A stretch of DNA of 64,000 nt from Hydrogenophilales bacterium 16-64-40 (lineage in GTDB: Bacteria > Pseudomonadota > Gammaproteobacteria > Burkholderiales > Thiobacillaceae): contig NCGX01000005.1 of NCBI GenBank assembly GCA_002256995.1, forward strand, positions 1 through 64,000, written 5' to 3'. Both the position numbers and the translations under genes were made by a program. Positions 27,888 through 35,504 of this stretch are shown in pieces; within the stretch, counting starts at the first letter, position 1, and each line of letters begins with the position of its first letter. Below the pieces are notes generated by a model, which was not told where the DNA came from, searched no databases, and was given only the letters and a program-made list of their open reading frames with translations.

Positions 27888-29110
27888 AATGTCGTCATTG
27901 CCACACTGAGTTGGAACATGTTTTTCTTGATCTTGGCTATGCTCCACCTTCGAACGCCTACCTTTCCAAGGAGGCGTTGCGAGCACCTGAGACAACTTTT
28001 CCTCTGAAGTTATATGTATGCGATCACTGTTGGCTAGTGCAAACTGAGGATTACACAGAGGCGGATGAACTGTTCTCCGGAGATTACGCTTATTTCTCAT
28101 CTACCTCGCAGAGCTGGTTGCAGCACGCGGCCCGTTACGTGGAAGAGATTACAAAACGCCTGGGGCTATCCAAGGTTAGCTTTGTCATCGAAGTGGCATC
28201 TAATGACGGGTATCTGCTTAAAAACTTCGTGGCTGCAGGTATCCCCTGTCTTGGGGTGGAACCAACGGACAGTACAGCGGACGCGTCTGAAAAAATTGGT
28301 GTGCCAGTGTTGCGTGAGTTCTTTGGTGTGGCAACGGCCACAGCCTTGGCTGATGGTGGAAAACGTGCTGATCTGATTTGTGGCAACAACGTCTACGCAC
28401 ATGTCCCAGACATCAACGATTTTACGCAGGGCCTTCGCATCGCGTTGAAGGAAGGGGGTACCATTAACCTGGAATTTCCCCATCTGATGCGTCTAATTGA
28501 GCAGAACCAGTTTGACACTGTCTATCACGAGCACTTCTCCTATCTTTCGCTAACTTCTGTTTCCCGTATTTTTGCTCAAGCAGGATTGCGGGTGTTTGAC
28601 GTAGAAGAGTTGCCTACCCATGGCGGCAGTCTTCGCATCTATGGGTGCCATAACAGTGATCCAATGGCCACAAAACCCGTTGTGTTAGCCATGCTCGAAA
28701 GAGAAAAAACATTTGGGCTGCAAGATATGAGTGTGTACCAAGGGTTTCAGCAGAAAGCAGATAAAGTCAAAAACGACTTCCTTGCTTTTCTGATTGAGCA
28801 AAAGCGTGCTGGTAAATCTGTCGCGGCTTATGGTGCTGCAGCCAAGGGAAATACCCTGATGAACTATGCCGGCATTAAACACGATCTGATCGATTTCATT
28901 TGTGACGCGGCGCCTTCAAAACAGGGCAAGTTCATGCCCGGCAGCCACATCCCAATTCTTCCTCCTACAGAACTCGCCAAGCGTAAACCGGACTTGGTGA
29001 TTATCCTGCCGTGGAATATTGCTGACGAGGTAATCCAGCAACAGCAACAAGTACTTTCATGGGGAGGAAAATTTGTGATTGCGGTGCCCGAGTTGAAGGT
29101 TCTTGCATGA
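27884..29110 (+). CDS. Sugar C-methyltransferase (TylCIII/NovU type)
   Basis: This 408-residue enzyme has the three-part layout of deoxysugar C-methyltransferases. An N-terminal zinc site is formed by MKCRHCHTELEH and LYVCDHCWLVQT; a SAM-binding core contains FVIEVASNDGYLLKNF and ICGNNVYAHVPDI; and a C-terminal domain contains VAAYGAAAKGNTLMNYAG. The motif YHEHFSYLSL is characteristic of this group. Relatives add a methyl group to C3 of 4-keto-6-deoxysugars, as in mycarose, noviose or virenose pathways. With rfbF, rfbG and the epimerase it predicts a CDP-activated branched 3-C-methyl-6-deoxyhexose. Confidence 0.9.
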   Translation: MKCRHCHTELEHVFLDLGYAPPSNAYLSKEALRAPETTFPLKLYVCDHCWLVQTEDYTEADELFSGDYAYFSSTSQSWLQHAARYVEEITKRLGLSKVSFVIEVASNDGYLLKNFVAAGIPCLGVEPTDSTADASEKIGVPVLREFFGVATATALADGGKRADLICGNNVYAHVPDINDFTQGLRIALKEGGTINLEFPHLMRLIEQNQFDTVYHEHFSYLSLTSVSRIFAQAGLRVFDVEELPTHGGSLRIYGCHNSDPMATKPVVLAMLEREKTFGLQDMSVYQGFQQKADKVKNDFLAFLIEQKRAGKSVAAYGAAAKGNTLMNYAGIKHDLIDFICDAAPSKQGKFMPGSHIPILPPTELAKRKPDLVIILPWNIADEVIQQQQQVLSWGGKFVIAVPELKVLA

Positions 29111-29961
29111 GGGTGATGGTTACGGGTGCCACGGGTTTCGTGGGGCAGCATGTGGTTAACGAGTTGCTTGCGCGTGGACATTCTGTTGTCGCAATTGCTC
29201 GCGATATCAAACGGGCTCTAGAGATGCCATGGTTTGATCGTGTTGAGTTCATCCAATGTGATTTGCACGAAAGCTTTAAGCCCTTGTTTCAGCCTGAGTG
29301 CCTGCCCAACGCAATCGTGCATCTCGCATGGCCAGGTCTTCCGAATTATCGAGATTTTTTTCACATTAGCAAAAACTTGCCTGCCGACCTGGCTTTCTTA
29401 GAAGCTGCTGTTAAGTCAGGGGTGCCTCAATTATTAGTTGCAGGCACATGTCTTGAGTATGGTATGCAATATGGCCCATTAACCGAGGAGATGGAAACCC
29501 GCCCTGCGACGCCATACGGCTTTGCTAAAGACGCCTTGCGTAAGGCGCTTCAATTGCTGCAAAAAGAGAGGCCGTTTGCATTGCAGTGGATGCGTCTTTT
29601 TTATATGTATGGCGAAGGACAAAATAAAAATAGCCTTCTTGCACAGTTAGACCGCGCAATTGATGAGGGGCAGCCAGTCTTTAATATGTCTATGGGTACC
29701 CAACTGCGCGATTATTTGCCAATTCAAGATGTCGCTAAGAATTTTGCTATCGTGCTCGAGAATCCAGACTGTCAAGGGGTGATCAACTGTTGCAGTGGAA
29801 TGCCTGTGTCAGTACTTGATCTTGTCCAGCAGCGATGCCGAGAAAAAGAGAGTGACATACGGATTAATAGAGGACATTACCCTTATCCAGACTACGAGCC
29901 TCTGGCTTTTTGGGGGAAGTCTGCTAAGTTGGGCACCCTCAGGTCAACGTTCGAGACTTAA
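29107..29961 (+). CDS. NAD(P)-dependent sugar-nucleotide reductase/epimerase (SDR)
   Basis: This 284-residue extended SDR has MVTGATGFVGQHVVNELLA at the N-terminus. It is the fifth gene of the CDP-sugar set and overlaps the C-methyltransferase by four bases. The catalytic region is divergent: YGMQYGPLTEEMETRPATPYGFAKD supplies a Tyr and a Lys in the expected order. The likely role is 4-keto reduction of the C-methylated CDP-sugar. It is not a close match to RfbD, so I would not count it as the missing dTDP-rhamnose reductase. Confidence 0.8.
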   Translation: MRVMVTGATGFVGQHVVNELLARGHSVVAIARDIKRALEMPWFDRVEFIQCDLHESFKPLFQPECLPNAIVHLAWPGLPNYRDFFHISKNLPADLAFLEAAVKSGVPQLLVAGTCLEYGMQYGPLTEEMETRPATPYGFAKDALRKALQLLQKERPFALQWMRLFYMYGEGQNKNSLLAQLDRAIDEGQPVFNMSMGTQLRDYLPIQDVAKNFAIVLENPDCQGVINCCSGMPVSVLDLVQQRCREKESDIRINRGHYPYPDYEPLAFWGKSAKLGTLRSTFET

Positions 29962-29998
29962 GAAAGGTCTGGATAAGTTGTGAGCGATTTTTATCATT

Positions 29999-30172
29999 AT
30001 GTCCGACACGAAGCTTGAACAAACGAATGCGAATAAGATACGAACGATGAAGCTGCTAGGCATCAACTTCCTCCAGTACTGGTTCAACCAGCGTGTTACT
30101 AGTCCCATTTCAGGATTCAGTGAGCGGTTTCATAGTGCAGATGCTTCTCAACCAGAAACAGTAATCTGGTAA
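29999..30172 (+). CDS. Small hypothetical open frame (57 residues)
   Basis: A short frame from ATG at 29999 to TAA at 30172 encodes a 57-residue peptide beginning MSDTKLEQTNANKIRTMKLL. It ends seven bases before the next glycosyltransferase start and lies on the same strand. I recognise no family. It could be a small protein or the remnant of a lost glycan gene. No strong ribosome-binding site is seen. Confidence 0.3.
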   Translation: MSDTKLEQTNANKIRTMKLLGINFLQYWFNQRVTSPISGFSERFHSADASQPETVIW

Positions 30173-30178
30173 TGGCCG

Positions 30179-31075
30179 ATGACACAGTCGTATAGAGCGG
30201 GCGTTGTTGCCGTGGTGGTGACTTTTCAGCCTGCACTAGAAGTCCTCAAGCAACTGTTATATGCACTTGTCCCCCAGGTTACGTCTGTAGTGATTGTGGA
30301 CAATGGCTCCCACTCCGATCTGCTTGCGTGGGATAGCGAGCGCGACACACGTGATGTTGAATTGCTTCGACTTGGTGAGAATCGAGGCATTGCAGCTGCG
30401 CAAAATGCTGGTATTCAATGGGCGCGGAATCGTGGGGCACGATTTGTTCTGTTAATGGATCAGGACAGCATTCCCGCGCCGGATATGGTTGAGAAACTGG
30501 TTTCTACTATTTCCGAACAAGCTTCGCCGGCTACAGCAGGGCCGCGATATCTGGATGAGAGGCAAGACAACCCCCCCCCATTCATCCGGATTCGTGGCTT
30601 ACGTTTGGAGCGTTGTGTTTGCTCGGCTGAGGAATCCGTCGTTCCTGTGGACTATCTGATTTCCTCCGGTTGCCTGATCCCGATGTCGGTGTTGGATAAG
30701 GTTGGCGGCATGCGGGATGATTTCTTCATCGACTATGTTGACATCGAGTGGGGTTTACGTGCACGCCATCACGGTTTTCAAAGTTATGGGGTTTGTTCTG
30801 CTCACATGCAGCACAGCCTTGGGGATCACCCTATCGAGTTCTTTGGCAAAAATATTCCCTTACACAGCCCGCTCAGGCACTACTACCATTTTCGTAATGC
30901 GGTGCTTTTATACAAAGAGCCGTGGGTGCCATTGAACTGGAAGCTGGTGGACGGCTGGCGCTTGTGTCTTAAGTACGTTTTTTATTCGCTATTTGCCAAG
31001 CCGCGCATGGCACACTTGCGCATGATGACGTTGGGTGTGTGGCATGGTCTAGTGTGTAAGAGCGGAAAATTTTAG
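30179..31075 (+). CDS. GT2 glycosyltransferase, rhamnosyltransferase-like
   Basis: This 298-residue GT2 enzyme resembles the bacterial rhamnosyltransferase group. It has VVVTFQPALEVLKQLLYAL at the start, SVVIVDNGSHSD, the DxD-like FVLLMDQDSIPAP and the later DDFFIDYVDIEWGLRARHHG. Two basic/aromatic stretches near the C-terminus may anchor it to the membrane. Its position after the CDP- and dTDP-sugar genes fits use of one of those donors. The lack of rfbD leaves the rhamnose assignment open. Confidence 0.85.
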   Translation: MTQSYRAGVVAVVVTFQPALEVLKQLLYALVPQVTSVVIVDNGSHSDLLAWDSERDTRDVELLRLGENRGIAAAQNAGIQWARNRGARFVLLMDQDSIPAPDMVEKLVSTISEQASPATAGPRYLDERQDNPPPFIRIRGLRLERCVCSAEESVVPVDYLISSGCLIPMSVLDKVGGMRDDFFIDYVDIEWGLRARHHGFQSYGVCSAHMQHSLGDHPIEFFGKNIPLHSPLRHYYHFRNAVLLYKEPWVPLNWKLVDGWRLCLKYVFYSLFAKPRMAHLRMMTLGVWHGLVCKSGKF

Positions 31076-31177
31076 GCTTCTCACTGATGTGGAAAAAGCG
31101 CCGGCAGATTCAAGGTAAACGGGTTGTCTCGTGGCGCGCCATTTTGCGCGTCCTGGAAAAATGTTTTGGGTAAATAA

Positions 31178-32119
31178 TTGGAATCGAGTCTTCAACCTGT
31201 TTCAGCGGTGATTGTTAACCACAACGCCGGCGCGCTGCTGATCGATTGCGTTCGCGCAGCCTTGGCGCAAGCCGAGCAAGTGATCGTTGTCGATAACGAT
31301 TCGTCCGATTCGAGCATGGATATGCTGGCGGCGCAGTTTGCAGGGGAGCCACGGCTGGTGATGCTCTGTACGGGGCAAAATCTGGGTTTTGCTGCAGGGT
31401 GCAATCTGGGGCTGGGCCTTGCAACCCAGGCCCATTTGTTATTTCTCAATCCGGACTGCATCCTCGGTGCGGGATCGCTGCGGCGCATGGTCGTCGGGCT
31501 GGATAGCGATTCAGGCGTGGGGATGGTGGGCGGGTTGTTGACCAACCTGGACGGCAGCGAACAGGGCGGCGGACGGCGTGCGGTGCCGACCCCCTGGCGT
31601 TCTTTTGTGCGGGCGTTTGGTCTGGCTCGCCTAAGCAACCGGTGGCCCAAGCTTTTCTTCGATTTTCATCTACACAAGCAGCCGCTACCTGATGCGCCCG
31701 TCGACGTGGAAGCGATTTCTGGCGCGCTGATGTTGGTGAGCAGAGCGGCGATCGACGACGTGGGCCTCTGGGATGAAGCCTATTTCCTGCATTGCGAGGA
31801 TCTGGATTGGTGCATGCGCTTTCGCCAACGCGGCTGGAGAATCCTTTTCGTTCCCGATGCGCCGGTCGTTCACCACCATGGCCATTGCAGCCGTGCCAGG
31901 CCGATCTTTGTCGAGTGGTATAAGCACAAGGGAATGGTGCGGTTCTACCGGAAGTTTTTCCGGCATCAGTACCCCGGGGCGTTGATGTGGCTGGTGGAAG
32001 CGGGTGTCTGGTTGCGGTTCGGGGGCGTGGCCGCTTGTCGCATTGTTCAAGGATCAAGGCGCAAGGGGCCGGGTTCAACGGACAAGGCCCCAGACGCTGG
32101 GGACGAATTGGGTGGTTGA
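31178..32119 (+). CDS. GT2 glycosyltransferase
   Basis: This 313-residue GT2 protein contains VSAVIVNHNAGALLIDCVRA, QVIVVDNDSSDSS and LLFLNPDCILGAGSLRR, and a second conserved block YFLHCEDLDWCMRFRQRGW, as in rhamnosyl- and galactofuranosyltransferase-like enzymes. The start is a TTG at 31178; I found no better codon in this frame upstream. GC content is higher than in the preceding gene. The stop overlaps the following gene by eight bases. Confidence 0.83.
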   Translation: MESSLQPVSAVIVNHNAGALLIDCVRAALAQAEQVIVVDNDSSDSSMDMLAAQFAGEPRLVMLCTGQNLGFAAGCNLGLGLATQAHLLFLNPDCILGAGSLRRMVVGLDSDSGVGMVGGLLTNLDGSEQGGGRRAVPTPWRSFVRAFGLARLSNRWPKLFFDFHLHKQPLPDAPVDVEAISGALMLVSRAAIDDVGLWDEAYFLHCEDLDWCMRFRQRGWRILFVPDAPVVHHHGHCSRARPIFVEWYKHKGMVRFYRKFFRHQYPGALMWLVEAGVWLRFGGVAACRIVQGSRRKGPGSTDKAPDAGDELGG

Positions 32120-32993
32120 TCGGCCGGACACGGGCTTGCTGGGTGCGGGTAGCATGGTGGGTGAGGGTGTTGTTCCACTGCTGGTGCATGACGGCCGTCA
32201 TGTTTATGCGTTTTCCAGAAAGACGGCTGATCGCAAAACCGAAGCGGACGTGACCTGGCGGCAGTTGGATGTACTTTCCCCCACCCAACCCGCAACGCCT
32301 CGGATTAAGGATTGGCTGTGCGTGGCGCCTGTGTGGGTGTTGCCGCAGTATTTTTCGATGTTTGAGCGCTATGGTGCCCGCCGCGTCGTGGCGCTTTCAT
32401 CAACCAGCCGCTTCACCAAAACAGATTCCTCGGATCCGGCTGAAAACGCCGTCGCTTCACGCCTGGCTGAAGGCGAAGCGCGCCTTCGAACATGGGCGGA
32501 AAGCAAGGGTGTCGAGTGGGTGATTCTCAGGCCCACCCTGATTTACGGCCGGGGGCGAGACAAAAACATCGCAGAAATCGCCCGCTTTGTGGGCCGATTC
32601 GGGTTTTTTCCTTTGCTGGGCAAAGCGATGGGATTACGCCAGCCCATCCATGCCGAAGACGTGGCTGCCGCGTGCGTGGCGGCGTTGAATGCCCCCGCAG
32701 CGGCAAACCGTGCCTACAATATTTCCGGCGGGGAGACGCTGCCTTACCGCGAGATGGTGCGCCGGGTATTTGCCGCGATGCAACGTCGGCCACGGCTGGT
32801 GACGATACCGCTCGGTGTTTTCAGGATGGCAGTGGCGTGCTTGCGCGTATTTCCACGATACCGGCATTGGTCGGCCGCCATGGCCGAGCGGATGAACCGG
32901 GATCTGGTGTTCGAGCACGCAGATGCGGCCCGCGATCTTGGATTTTCACCGCGGCCATTTCGGCTTGCGCCGGAGGATGTGGCAGCCACGTAG
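32112..32993 (+). CDS. SDR-family sugar-nucleotide epimerase/reductase
   Basis: This protein of about 293 residues starts at a GTG at 32112, overlapping the GT2 gene. The N-terminal cofactor loop is degenerate, reading TGLLGAGSMVGEGVVPLL, but the later parts VVALSSTSRFTK, WVILRPTLIYGRGRDKNI and YNISGGETLPYREM are typical of extended SDR enzymes in O-antigen clusters. In comparable loci a WbpV-like SDR stands directly before a WecA/WbpL transferase. Here a repeat and a toxin-antitoxin island separate it from that gene at 35588. A longer in-frame version from 32004 would run through the GT2 gene and is unlikely. Confidence 0.7.
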   Translation: MVDRPDTGLLGAGSMVGEGVVPLLVHDGRHVYAFSRKTADRKTEADVTWRQLDVLSPTQPATPRIKDWLCVAPVWVLPQYFSMFERYGARRVVALSSTSRFTKTDSSDPAENAVASRLAEGEARLRTWAESKGVEWVILRPTLIYGRGRDKNIAEIARFVGRFGFFPLLGKAMGLRQPIHAEDVAAACVAALNAPAAANRAYNISGGETLPYREMVRRVFAAMQRRPRLVTIPLGVFRMAVACLRVFPRYRHWSAAMAERMNRDLVFEHADAARDLGFSPRPFRLAPEDVAAT

Positions 32994-32994
32994 T

Positions 32995-33094
32995 TGTGGG
33001 AGGGTCGCCCCGGCCCGATGATGTGGTGTTCGCGACAACGCGAATACCTGCGCCGCGCTACCGTCCGCATTCGGCCCGGGGCGAGCCTCCTACA
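32995..33094. repeat. Palindromic intergenic repeat, family 1
   Basis: A 100-bp element begins TGTGGGAGGGTCGCCCCGGC and ends GGGGCGAGCCTCCTACA, with the core GATGTGGTGTTCGCGA. It starts immediately after the SDR stop codon and marks the left edge of the toxin-antitoxin island. Confidence 0.8.
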
Positions 33095-33107
33095 GGGGGC
33101 CGCCCCA

Positions 33108-33189
33108 TGCGAGCGAAGCGTGGCAAGCCAGCGCATTGATTCAGCAGGCATTGCTGGATTGCCGCGTCGCTTCGCTCCTCGCAATGACG
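33108..33189. repeat. Palindromic intergenic repeat, family 2
   Basis: GCGAGCGAAGCGTGGCAAGC (from 33108) and TGGATTGCCGCGTCGCTTCG with TCGCAATGACG (ending 33189) form an imperfect palindrome related to the elements at 3104 and 16968. It is adjacent to the family 1 element on its left. Confidence 0.6.
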
Positions 33190-33225
33190 GATTAATCAGC
33201 GTCTCCTTAATGAAGTCGAATGTCT

Positions 33226-33258
33226 TTGTCGTTGTGTCCAGTGTGTCTACAATAGACA
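33226..33258 (+). promoter_or_regulatory. Promoter with overlapping operator for phd-parE
   Basis: TTGTCG (33226-33231) and TACAAT (33248-33253) are spaced by 16 bases and fit a sigma-70 promoter. The perfect inverted repeat TGTCTA-CAA-TAGACA (33244-33258) covers the -10 element. This is the usual arrangement for autorepression by a Phd-type antitoxin-toxin complex. Confidence 0.6.
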
Positions 33259-33286
33259 TCCTGACTTTTATTCGAAGGATATGGCC

Positions 33287-33601
33287 ATGAAAATCATGAC
33301 GGCTCGCGATGCCAAGAACCATTTCGGCGATTTTCTCGATTCCGCCCGGCGAGAGCCTGTCATCGTCACCCGGAACGATCGCCCGGTCGGGATCATGATT
33401 TCTATCGAGGATGCCGCCGACACGCTGATACCCGATCTCTTCATGGACAAGGAGTCGGGTTACGACGAGTGGCTCTTCGGCAAGGTCTCACGGACGATGG
33501 CGCGCGTGGACGCAGGTGAAACCGGACTTCATGAACATGCCGACGCCATGGAGCAGTTGAAGCAGCGTATGGAAGCCAGGCTAGCGCGCAAGGTTGTTTA
33601 G
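33287..33601 (+). CDS. Phd/YefM-type antitoxin
   Basis: This 104-residue antitoxin opens with MKIMTARDAKNHFGDFLDSA and continues with REPVIVTRNDRPVGIMIS, the DNA-binding Phd/YefM fold. The C-terminal half is charged and probably disordered until it binds the toxin. The ATG at 33287 has AAGG eight bases upstream; an ATG two codons earlier (33281) is too close to that site. The parE-like toxin begins one base after its stop. The operator upstream suggests conditional autoregulation. Confidence 0.85.
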   Translation: MKIMTARDAKNHFGDFLDSARREPVIVTRNDRPVGIMISIEDAADTLIPDLFMDKESGYDEWLFGKVSRTMARVDAGETGLHEHADAMEQLKQRMEARLARKVV

Positions 33602-33886
33602 ATGCGCATCGTCTGGACCGACGATGCACTCGACGACATTGAGGCGATACTCACCCATTATTTTCACGAAGCCGGGCCGAGGACGGCACAGGCCGTGGAG
33701 CGCCGGATAGTCGGGCAGATTGAGAGCCTTTTGCTGTTTCCAGAACGCATCAGGAAGAGCGGCCGCGTGCCGGGTGCGCGCGAGCTCGTGATCAACAAAC
33801 TGCCCTTTATCGCTTTTATACGGGTTTTGCCGGACACGATTATTGTGCTGAATGTCGTCCACACGGCGCGGAAATTTCCCGCTTAG
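33602..33886 (+). CDS. ParE/RelE-superfamily toxin
   Basis: This 94-residue toxin has the ParE-like pattern MRIVWTDDALDDIEAILTHY, RRIVGQIESLLLFPERIR, SGRVPGARELVINKLPFIA and a C-terminal VLNVVHTARKFP. ParE proteins poison DNA gyrase and RelE relatives cleave mRNA; the DELVI-like strand and the H-x-x-R tail point to the ParE side. The length is normal and the frame is intact. It is directly coupled to the Phd-type antitoxin. Confidence 0.85.
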   Translation: MRIVWTDDALDDIEAILTHYFHEAGPRTAQAVERRIVGQIESLLLFPERIRKSGRVPGARELVINKLPFIAFIRVLPDTIIVLNVVHTARKFPA

Positions 33887-33930
33887 CCGGAATTGGAATG
33901 GGGAGTCATGTCACCCCCAACGGCGCGCGC

Positions 33931-33959
33931 TTGACCCTCGTAACAAACTAAGCTTAGTC
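33931..33959 (+). promoter_or_regulatory. Promoter/operator candidate for the second antitoxin
   Basis: TTGACC (33931-33936) is followed after 17 bases by a weak TTAGTC. The perfect 12-bp palindrome ACTAAGCTTAGT (33947-33958) overlaps that weak -10. A good ribosome-binding site, GGAGG, stands at 33966-33970 just before the antitoxin ATG. Confidence 0.45.
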
Positions 33960-33974
33960 AAGTATGGAGGTGCC

Positions 33975-34211
33975 ATGCAAGCCATCAACATCCATGAAGC
34001 GAAAACCCGTCTCTCGCGCCTGCTGGAACAGGTGGCGGTGGGTGAGGAAATCGTGATCGCAAAAGCGGGTAAGCCGATCGCCCGTTTGGTGCCGCTTGAG
34101 GCCCCGCCAAAAAGGCGTCGGCTTAGCCTGCTTAAAGGCAAACTCAATGTCCCGGATGATTTCGACGCGCCGTTGACGGGCGACGAGCTGGCTATGTTCG
34201 AAGGGCGCTAA
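33975..34211 (+). CDS. Phd/YefM-type antitoxin (VapB-like partner)
   Basis: This 78-residue protein starts MQAINIHEAKTRLSRLLEQV, followed by GEEIVIAKAGKPIARLVPLE. This is the Phd/YefM domain of the type that is usually paired with PIN-domain VapC toxins. The C-terminal tail FDAPLTGDELAMFEGR is the toxin-binding region. The start at 33975 follows GGAGGTGCC. The adjacent toxin gene is deleted internally, so this antitoxin is now an orphan that could still regulate its own promoter or neutralise related toxins elsewhere. Confidence 0.88.
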   Translation: MQAINIHEAKTRLSRLLEQVAVGEEIVIAKAGKPIARLVPLEAPPKRRRLSLLKGKLNVPDDFDAPLTGDELAMFEGR

Positions 34212-34361
34212 ATGGTTCTGCTGCTCGATACCCATATCCTGCTGTGGGTGCTGGATGCGCCGGAATACCCATTAATAGCCCAAGCCTTGCTCATGCCTGC
34301 GCAGCTGCTCACCGCCGATTCGGCACTTGTACCCTATTCTGAGTTGGTACGGCTCATCTGA
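34212..34361 (+). pseudogene. VapC PIN-domain toxin with internal deletion
   Basis: A 49-codon frame starts MVLLLDTHILLWVLDAPE, the exact N-terminus of a PIN toxin with its first catalytic Asp. It then jumps to PLIAQALLMPAQLLTADSAL, which belongs near the C-terminus. About 75 codons, including the central acidic residues of the active site, are missing, yet the reading frame is kept. The remaining peptide should be inactive as an RNase. The deletion must be fairly recent because both remaining ends are well preserved. Confidence 0.82.
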
Positions 34362-34365
34362 GCAA

Positions 34366-34397
34366 GTTATACTAATCAAAATATAAATTAGTATAAC
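34366..34397 (+). promoter_or_regulatory. Perfect 11-bp inverted repeat, operator candidate
   Basis: GTTATACTAAT (34366-34376) and ATTAGTATAAC (34387-34397) are perfect inverted copies around a 10-bp AT-rich spacer, ending five bases before the ATG of the nucleotidyltransferase gene. It may be a repressor site or a leader hairpin that covers the start region. Confidence 0.7.
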
Positions 34398-34402
34398 CAG
34401 CG

Positions 34403-35449
34403 ATGCCACGGTTTACCGAGCTTTCCCTTTCAGCACAAACGGCTTACGCACAGCTCTTTGATGCCGCCAGCGCGGCGGAGCTGTCACGTTCGGTGGCCAA
34501 TCTTGCCGGGTCTTTTGCACAAAAGACGGTCAAGGGGCGGGTTTACTGGTATTTCCAGCATACCGATCTGCTTGGGGTATCGCGTCAAATCTATGTGGGC
34601 CCGGATACCCCGGAAGTTCGCAGGTTGGTCGAACTGCGCGCCAATGCGCCGGGTGCGGATGCGTTGCGTGCACTCGCCCGTTCGGCCATTGCGTTGGGCT
34701 GCCAGCCTTTGATGGCACGCCATTTTCGCGTGATTCGCCGCCTGCTCGACCATGGTTTTTTTAAGGCGGGCGGGGTGCTGGTGGGCACCCATGCTTTTCT
34801 TGCTTACGGCAATTTGCTGGGGGTCAGTTGGGGCGACGCGTCACGGACGCAGGACGTGGATTTTGCCCATGCGGGAAAAAGCGTGTCCATCGCACTGCCG
34901 AGCAATATCGAGGTCGATGTGCATCGCGCCATCGAATCGCTCGAGATGGGCTTTTTGCCTATTTCCGGCCTCGCGGGCAAAGCGGGCGCCACCTACCTTA
35001 ACCCGAAGGAACCCGATTTTCGTCTGGACTTTCTGACCCCGCGCCACCGTGGGGGAGATGCGCCGATTGAACATCCACGGCTGCATGTCACCATGCAACC
35101 CCTGCGCTTTATCGAATATTCCCTGGAGAATGTCGTCCAGGTAGCGCTATTTAGCGCGGAAGGAACAGGGGTGGTCAATGTGCCGCATCCGGCGCGTTAT
35201 GCCTTGCACAAGCTGCTGATTTATGGGGAGCGCAGCGGTTCGTTCACACAAAAAGCCAACAAGGACCTGGCGCAAGCAGCCGCACTGTTGGACTGGTTCA
35301 AAATCTATCGGCCATGGGAGGTGGAGGAAGCTTGGCAGGATATGGTCAATCGCGGCAAGGGCTGGGTTAGCCGGGTTGAACGTGGCCTAAAAGCGCTTGA
35401 TCGGTGGGCGCCCGAATTGGGCGTGGCGGATTGGCTGAAGCGGCCATAA
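34403..35449 (+). CDS. GSU2403-family nucleotidyltransferase-fold protein
   Basis: This 348-residue protein resembles the GSU2403 group of nucleotidyltransferase-fold proteins, related to AbiEii-type toxins. The core is GVLVGTHAFLAYGNLLGV, followed after a short spacer by SRTQDVDFA, which supplies the DxD-like metal-binding pair, and later NIEVDVHRAIESLEMG. The N-terminal ~100 residues are helical. No antitoxin is encoded next to it on this strand, but the gene sits directly behind two toxin-antitoxin modules. The perfect palindrome just upstream suggests tight control. Function is unknown; a defence or toxin role is inference. Confidence 0.7.
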   Translation: MPRFTELSLSAQTAYAQLFDAASAAELSRSVANLAGSFAQKTVKGRVYWYFQHTDLLGVSRQIYVGPDTPEVRRLVELRANAPGADALRALARSAIALGCQPLMARHFRVIRRLLDHGFFKAGGVLVGTHAFLAYGNLLGVSWGDASRTQDVDFAHAGKSVSIALPSNIEVDVHRAIESLEMGFLPISGLAGKAGATYLNPKEPDFRLDFLTPRHRGGDAPIEHPRLHVTMQPLRFIEYSLENVVQVALFSAEGTGVVNVPHPARYALHKLLIYGERSGSFTQKANKDLAQAAALLDWFKIYRPWEVEEAWQDMVNRGKGWVSRVERGLKALDRWAPELGVADWLKRP

Positions 35450-35504
35450 TCTTGGGGAGACGCTGAATAACTCTTCATCGTTATTTGTTGGTATTGGCCA
35501 GCGC

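Noticed and set aside
29107..29961. RfbD (dTDP-4-dehydrorhamnose reductase)
   Set aside because: It is an SDR, but it is coupled to the CDP-sugar genes and lacks a convincing RfbD pattern.
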